This document shows, piece by piece, positions 59,871 to 64,000 of a stretch of DNA of 64,000 nucleotides; within the stretch, counting starts at the first letter, position 1; each line of letters begins with the position of its first letter. The stretch covers positions 37,195-101,194 of the IMG/VR virus record IMGVR_UViG_3300037521_000114. One strand, written 5' to 3'. The DNA is from a virus. Both the position numbers and the translations under genes were made by a program. The notes under the pieces are model-generated. The model was given only the letters and a program-made list of their open reading frames with translations. It was not told where the DNA came from and searched no databases.

Positions 59871-60556
59871 TAGATGTAAAACAATCAAGATTCCGTGATG
59901 CTTCGTGGTTTGAGAAACTATCGAAGTACACGGTTCCTATCATTATTGGAGGCGTGGGAGGAATAGGTAGCTGGTTGACTCTTTACCTTTCGAGGATGAT
60001 GGGACCAGACAGCTACCTTATTCTCTACGACTTTGATAAAGTAGAGGAAATAAACATGGCTGGACAACTGTTCAGGATTCAGGATATAGGTTTGCTGAAA
60101 GTTGCTGCTGTAAAAGATGTAGTAGCAGCGTTCAGTGGTTACGATAAGATCGTAGCACAACCTGATCGGTATGATGAGGATTCCCTGAGGAGTCCTGTCA
60201 TGTTCTCCTGTTTCGATAACATGAAAGCGAGAAAGGTAATGTTCGAGAATTGGTTACAGGAAGCTGAGAAGTATCCTGAATCCATATTCATCGACGGTAG
60301 GTTAAACGCAGAGCAATTCCAAGTATATTATGTTACTCTTGAATGGGCAAAAAAGTATTCCGACACTTACCTTTTTGATGATGCAGAGGTCGAGGACGCA
60401 GCGTGTAGTTATAAGCAAACCAGTCATTTTGCTGCCTCCATCGCTGCGAAAATGGTCCAAGGATTCACGGGGTTTCTTGATGATACTTACGAACTCCCGT
60501 TTCGGTACGAAGAGATCGGACCATTGTTCTTAACAGAAATTGATAATGGAAGCTAA
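59867..60556 (+). CDS. ThiF/E1-like ubiquitin-activating enzyme (229 aa)
   Basis: 229 residues. The nucleotide site is IIIGGVGGIGSWLTLYLSRM (28-45), acidic residues in LILYDFDKVEEINMAGQLFR (Asp55, Asp57, Asn63, Arg70) and Lys78. A second strand has SCFDNMKARKVM (Asp117). The catalytic cysteine is probably Cys180 in EVEDAACSYKQTSHFAASIA, which matches the Cys-rich crossover loop of E1-like enzymes. It is short, so it lacks separate catalytic and ubiquitin-fold domains. It would adenylate the Gly end of the Ubl. It overlaps the JAB gene by four bases. Confidence 0.85.
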   Translation: MIDVKQSRFRDASWFEKLSKYTVPIIIGGVGGIGSWLTLYLSRMMGPDSYLILYDFDKVEEINMAGQLFRIQDIGLLKVAAVKDVVAAFSGYDKIVAQPDRYDEDSLRSPVMFSCFDNMKARKVMFENWLQEAEKYPESIFIDGRLNAEQFQVYYVTLEWAKKYSDTYLFDDAEVEDAACSYKQTSHFAASIAAKMVQGFTGFLDDTYELPFRYEEIGPLFLTEIDNGS

Positions 60557-61328
60557 GGATATTTGCAACATTCGTGACAGTGTCTATAATGGGTCACATG
60601 CGATAGATTCCGAGATTGGATTTAATATTCATGACGGATATTACCCTTTGCCTCGTATTAAGACACAGTACGATTCATCAAAGAACCCTTATTTTAGAAC
60701 TGCCTGTCAAAGTCAATATGGAGGATCACGAATTACTGATAACGTATATTACCAAATAAGTGGTCCGGGACAATCCATGAAATATAAGAAGACAAGACGC
60801 TATAGTGATGCAAAATTTGTCAACTTCTATTTCGGATTTTTTACTGCATTGGGAATTACTCAACTTGATTATCTTCCAACAACTATGCTTGGTTCAACAG
60901 AACACATGATGTTTGGAGAACCAGACGTTTTCTGTATAGGAGTAGTTAAAGTAGGTGCACCTATTGATGTTAAATTGACGTATCAAAATCATGCTCGTCG
61001 AAGTAGTCGTTACGTGTATCATTCAACCAGTTATGAAATAAAGATAAACTACAAGGATATTATTATTCTTGTTTCTGAAGAAAAATTACGAAGAGCAGCT
61101 TTTGCAAAGACATATTACACAGCAACCGTAAGAAAAGCAATTTTAGGAAATTTATTGAAACTTCAACGTAAACATGGAATGGCATTTGAAGATGTCCCTG
61201 ACGCATATCTGAAGAATTTCGTAAAAAGTTCTAAGTCAATTAGAACGAACTCCTTAGTTGAAACCTTGACTATCGGTAGAGATATTAAGGAGAATGTATT
61301 TTCTAACCTTAATAAATTAGCAGTATGA
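60546..61328 (+). CDS. Hypothetical protein coupled to the E1-like gene (260 aa)
   Basis: About 260 residues from MEAKDICNIRDSVYN, preferring the ATG at 60546 over a TTG at 60540. It overlaps the E1-like gene by 11 bases, so it is translated with it. The sequence is basic and strand-rich in the middle (VFCIGVVKVGAPIDVKLTYQ) with a helical C-terminus. I see no E3, RING or ligase motif. It may be a partner, substrate receptor or an unrelated replication protein. The function is unknown. Confidence 0.55.
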   Translation: MEAKDICNIRDSVYNGSHAIDSEIGFNIHDGYYPLPRIKTQYDSSKNPYFRTACQSQYGGSRITDNVYYQISGPGQSMKYKKTRRYSDAKFVNFYFGFFTALGITQLDYLPTTMLGSTEHMMFGEPDVFCIGVVKVGAPIDVKLTYQNHARRSSRYVYHSTSYEIKINYKDIIILVSEEKLRRAAFAKTYYTATVRKAILGNLLKLQRKHGMAFEDVPDAYLKNFVKSSKSIRTNSLVETLTIGRDIKENVFSNLNKLAV

Positions 61329-62389
61329 CAGAACAAGAGTATCGCGCACTTGACCGTGTGAGCTATTCGTCACTCTCTAAGTTAGCAAGTTCACCACAGG
61401 CTTACAAAGCAGGTGTTGAGGGTCAGAAGGAAGAAACTTCCTACATGACTCTCGGCACTGTGGTGGACATGCTGCTAACTGACAAAAAGAGATTTGACGA
61501 TGAAGTTTACGTGATGACAGCAGACAAACCTTCTGCTGAGACAATGCTAATGTATTGTAATACTTTAGCTGAGACAGGCGACTCAATAAAAGCCTATCAA
61601 GCATCAGGATATAAGATTAGTCCTAATGCAGTATCAACTAAATTTGATAAAGAAGGCAGAGCATATTTTGACGCATTACTTGACGCAAAAGGAAAATTGA
61701 TTATTGACGCAGATGGAATGTTTACAGCAAATCAAATTGTAGCAGAGCTTACCTCAAACTTATTTACTAAAGGATATTTTCTACCAACCAGATCACCAGA
61801 TATTGAACTCAAATTCCAAGTCCCAATCCTATGGGAAGTTCAGACTAAATCTCTTATTGATCCTGAAGAGATAGTAACTACCGAACTCAAGAGCCTTCTT
61901 GATGTGGTGTTTATTGATCATAGAAAAGGATTAGTGCTTCCTGTTGATTTAAAGACAGGTGGAGAAGGTTTCATGAAATCCTATTGGAGATACCACAGGT
62001 ATCTACAGGGAGCTATGTACACTGATGCTGTAAGAGGTAGGAGGTGGCAGAGACATGATGAAGCTGAACGTGAATACGAAGTAGAACCCATGAGGTTTGT
62101 CTTCGCTGACACAAATCTGATACATCCTCCTGTAGTATGGTGTATGAGCCAATTAGATGTTCTCGGAGGAAAAGAAGGAATACCATATCTTGCACTACGA
62201 CCAGGAATTTCAGCAGGTGGAAAAGATGAAATGGTATGGGTTCCTACCGACAGAATAAAACGCAAAGGATATTTACAACTGATTGCAGAATTAGATTGGC
62301 ACACTAAAATGGACCAGTGGCGTTACTCTTACGACACCTATCAAAAGAATGGTGAAATGGAGATTGACGCATTTGAAATAAGAATTTAA
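61325..62389 (+). CDS. PD-(D/E)XK exonuclease, RecE/Cas4-like (354 aa)
   Basis: 354 residues. The N-terminus VSYSSLSKLASSPQAYKAGV is a hallmark of this exonuclease family. The nuclease core is near 200: TELKSLLDVVFIDHRKGLVL then PVDLKTGGEGFMKSYWRYHR, giving Asp...Asp-x-Lys with a following Tyr/Arg helix. It resects double-stranded ends for recombination with the SSB and Sak4-like ATPase upstream. It is coupled to the previous gene by a four-base overlap. Confidence 0.8.
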   Translation: MTEQEYRALDRVSYSSLSKLASSPQAYKAGVEGQKEETSYMTLGTVVDMLLTDKKRFDDEVYVMTADKPSAETMLMYCNTLAETGDSIKAYQASGYKISPNAVSTKFDKEGRAYFDALLDAKGKLIIDADGMFTANQIVAELTSNLFTKGYFLPTRSPDIELKFQVPILWEVQTKSLIDPEEIVTTELKSLLDVVFIDHRKGLVLPVDLKTGGEGFMKSYWRYHRYLQGAMYTDAVRGRRWQRHDEAEREYEVEPMRFVFADTNLIHPPVVWCMSQLDVLGGKEGIPYLALRPGISAGGKDEMVWVPTDRIKRKGYLQLIAELDWHTKMDQWRYSYDTYQKNGEMEIDAFEIRI

Positions 62390-62401
62390 AACCCTTTCCC
62401 A

Positions 62402-63175
62402 ATGTTTAGAGACAAGATAAAAGTCGGTACTCACGCTGTCATAAATGTTATGACAGTTGATGCGAGGAGACTGTATCTTGATACTTCCAACATTGCGTTC
62501 ATGAACACTGAAATGGACGAAACTAATAGTCACATTACAGCTATTTCATTTGAAAACAAGGTAATCCTGAGACAAGGAGACAAGATTCAAATGAAACTCG
62601 GTACAGTTAATACTGTATATGAGGTAGCTTATATGGTTATTGAAAAAAAGGGCAAATCTGTAGTCGTCTATAGTGCACTACCGACAAAGACTGAATTGTT
62701 TTTACTTCCTGCTATTGGAAAGACCCAAAAGCAACTGAAGTTTAATACTTACTTTGTCAATGCACAACTTGATTATTCTCATGAGTTCTTATGTCTAACG
62801 TACAGATTTACAGGGACAGAGACTTATAAGGAGTTCGAGAATTATATGGTTACGGACCCTCTATGTACCTTCCATCTTGAACATGGTAAATACCAAGTAA
62901 CATATATGTTTAAGATCCCTTTGAAGTTTAACGCAGATGTGTTATCTTTCGTAGAAGGAAGATACTCCAAGTTCTCTAAGGCGTTGATTGATCGCATACG
63001 AAGATTTCATGGTACAGAAAGTAGTAAGCCTATGCTTGAAATTATCCGCAAGGATAAAGACCTGAAGGCTAATATGGAAAGATATTTAGGAATGGAATTA
63101 CCTGCCACGAGTGAACTTGCATCAAAACCAGATATTAAAACAGAAATATATCAGCCTTATGACAGATCAAAGTAA
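62402..63175 (+). CDS. Hypothetical strand-rich protein (257 aa)
   Basis: 257 residues, starting MFRDKIKVGTHAVINVMTVD. Two strand-rich halves (residues about 30-95 and 105-170) are followed by a helical basic end (EGRYSKFSKALIDRIRRFHG). It lies between the exonuclease and the DUF932-like gene. No catalytic motif is visible. It may be a nucleic-acid partner of the recombination set. Confidence 0.55.
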   Translation: MFRDKIKVGTHAVINVMTVDARRLYLDTSNIAFMNTEMDETNSHITAISFENKVILRQGDKIQMKLGTVNTVYEVAYMVIEKKGKSVVVYSALPTKTELFLLPAIGKTQKQLKFNTYFVNAQLDYSHEFLCLTYRFTGTETYKEFENYMVTDPLCTFHLEHGKYQVTYMFKIPLKFNADVLSFVEGRYSKFSKALIDRIRRFHGTESSKPMLEIIRKDKDLKANMERYLGMELPATSELASKPDIKTEIYQPYDRSK

Positions 63176-63935
63176 TTATTATCAATTGATGGAGCGTCGT
63201 GCATTAGGTGCTCCAATTCCGGCTCGTACAGACACTTACAGTCCTGTCAGCCATGCTGAAATTATTGAGGCAATGAAATCTCGACTCACACACAATAACC
63301 TTAGTATTGAGAAAAATAGAGTTTACTCTAATTCTCAAGGTACTCGTGTTGTTGGATTTTTTGATGTCATAGATGGTAGTGAACTCGGTAAGGAACATGG
63401 TATGCAGATGATGCTCGGCTATCGCAACTCTTATGACAAGTCAATGTCAGTTGCATTTGCCGCAGGAGCAACAGTATGGATTTGTGAGAACGGTTGTATC
63501 TCAGGTGATTTACTTGCATTTCGCAGGAAACATACTGGAACCGTTGCGTCTGAACTTGCTGATAAGATACAAACTGGTATCGACAGAATGAGAGATGATT
63601 TTGGAAGACTTCTGATTGAAGTGGATATTATGAAGAACTATTCTCTGACTCCACGACAGAAAGCTGAAATCTTAGGAGTAATGTATTTCGAGAGGAACAT
63701 TGTTTCTCCTACTCAACTCTCTATTGTAAAACATGAGTTGAAACACAGTCATAATTTTAAGGAGGATAATGCTTGGAGCCTTTACAACAATGTAACGGAG
63801 TCCTTAAAGCGTTCTCATCCTATAAGTATTATTCCTGATCACATCAAAGTTCATGGTTTCATGAAGGAGATGTGCGGAATGAGTACTGTTGGATCATTAC
63901 CTGAGACAGATGTTGAATCCACAGTTGAAGGATAA
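63159..63935 (+). CDS. DUF932-like phage protein (258 aa)
   Basis: About 258 residues from MTDQSNYYQLMERRALGAPI, taking the ATG at 63159. A longer frame overlaps the previous gene more. The pattern HAEIIEAMKSRLTHNNLSIE, then GMQMMLGYRNSYDKSMSVAF and AAGATVWICENGCISGDLLA, is what I recognise as the DUF932 family, common in phages and plasmids near replication genes. Its biochemical role is unknown. It overlaps the previous stop by 17 bases. Confidence 0.68.
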   Translation: MTDQSNYYQLMERRALGAPIPARTDTYSPVSHAEIIEAMKSRLTHNNLSIEKNRVYSNSQGTRVVGFFDVIDGSELGKEHGMQMMLGYRNSYDKSMSVAFAAGATVWICENGCISGDLLAFRRKHTGTVASELADKIQTGIDRMRDDFGRLLIEVDIMKNYSLTPRQKAEILGVMYFERNIVSPTQLSIVKHELKHSHNFKEDNAWSLYNNVTESLKRSHPISIIPDHIKVHGFMKEMCGMSTVGSLPETDVESTVEG

Positions 63936-64000
63936 GTTTTTGGAATTGTTGGGGAAGGAGTGGTTCAAAAGGATGGAGAGCTACTTGAACGGTGATGACT
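63910..64000 (+). CDS. Partial gene at right edge, possibly uracil-DNA glycosylase
   Basis: A frame starts at MLNPQLKDKFLELLGKEWFK (63910) and stays open to the window end, 30 residues in all. It overlaps the DUF932-like gene by 26 bases. The start resembles the N-terminus of family 1 uracil-DNA glycosylases, which crAss-like phages encode, but 30 residues are not enough for a firm call. Confidence 0.45.
   Translation, partial: MLNPQLKDKFLELLGKEWFKRMESYLNGDD

Noticed and set aside
58662-60556. JAB and E1 as tail-assembly proteins like lambda K
   Set aside because: They lie among replication genes on the plus strand, far from the tail block, and keep E1 and E2 partners.
55793-60556. PRTRC plasmid system
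   Set aside because: No ParB-like gene or other PRTRC proteins are visible nearby, and the order differs.
1-64000. Recoded stop codons, as in some crAss-like phages
   Set aside because: All large genes close normally with TAA, TAG or TGA and none needs read-through.
1-64000. Lysogeny genes
   Set aside because: No integrase, excisionase or cI-like repressor was recognised in this window.

Overview
The window looks like about two thirds of a tailed, short-tailed (podovirus-type) double-stranded DNA phage of Bacteroidota. It most resembles the crAss-like group (Crassvirales). The reasons are gene order and protein character: terminase large subunit, an 813-residue portal, an acidic scaffold-like protein, a 494-residue capsid protein, several conserved neck and ring-type proteins, a P22 gp4-like tail protein, a very long P22 gp10-like stabilization protein, and glycine-rich cargo-type proteins. 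An HU/IHF-like protein lies next to the terminase. The DNA is AT-rich, most starts lack a strong Shine-Dalgarno sequence, and the standard code reads through every large gene. No sequence search was run, so the taxonomy is recognition plus inference.

Layout. Positions 1-39,624 are read on the minus strand and hold the virion genes. From high to low coordinate these are: a small membrane protein, fibre-like proteins, a terminator (37.4 kb), small regulatory or packaging genes, terminase, portal, scaffold, capsid, neck proteins, a second terminator (23.7 kb), a lysis cassette (one-TM protein, M15 endolysin, holin-like, membrane-anchored spanin-like), a 2,822-residue fibre ending in a peptidase S74 chaperone, ring/neck/tail proteins, and cargo-type proteins running off the left edge. 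Positions 39,803-64,000 are read on the plus strand: first small early genes (lipoprotein, zinc ribbons, TM peptides), then replication and recombination (family B DNA polymerase, SF2 helicase, DnaB-like helicase, P-loop ATPase, SSB, primase, RusA-like resolvase, PD-(D/E)XK exonuclease, a DUF932-like protein), and an unfinished gene at the right edge.

The most interesting part is 55.8-61.3 kb. A ubiquitin-like domain followed by Gly-Gly, a large protein with an E2-like His-Ser-His...Cys signature, a JAMM/JAB isopeptidase with all metal ligands, and a ThiF/E1-like adenylating enzyme with a candidate catalytic cysteine sit together inside the replication module. Together they look like a complete ubiquitin-like conjugation and deconjugation cassette carried by a lytic phage. 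The Ubl gene is separated from the overlapping E2-JAB-E1 genes by an attenuator-like hairpin, which could supply more modifier than enzyme.

The second unexplained layer is RNA. The early region has three long non-coding intervals (40.09-40.71, 41.47-42.13 and 45.86-46.19 kb) packed with perfect inverted repeats. One helical module occurs twice with compensatory changes, and one interval ends in a tRNA-like fold. A compact 68-nt structured RNA lies at 43.28 kb. I do not recognise any of them as a known RNA class.
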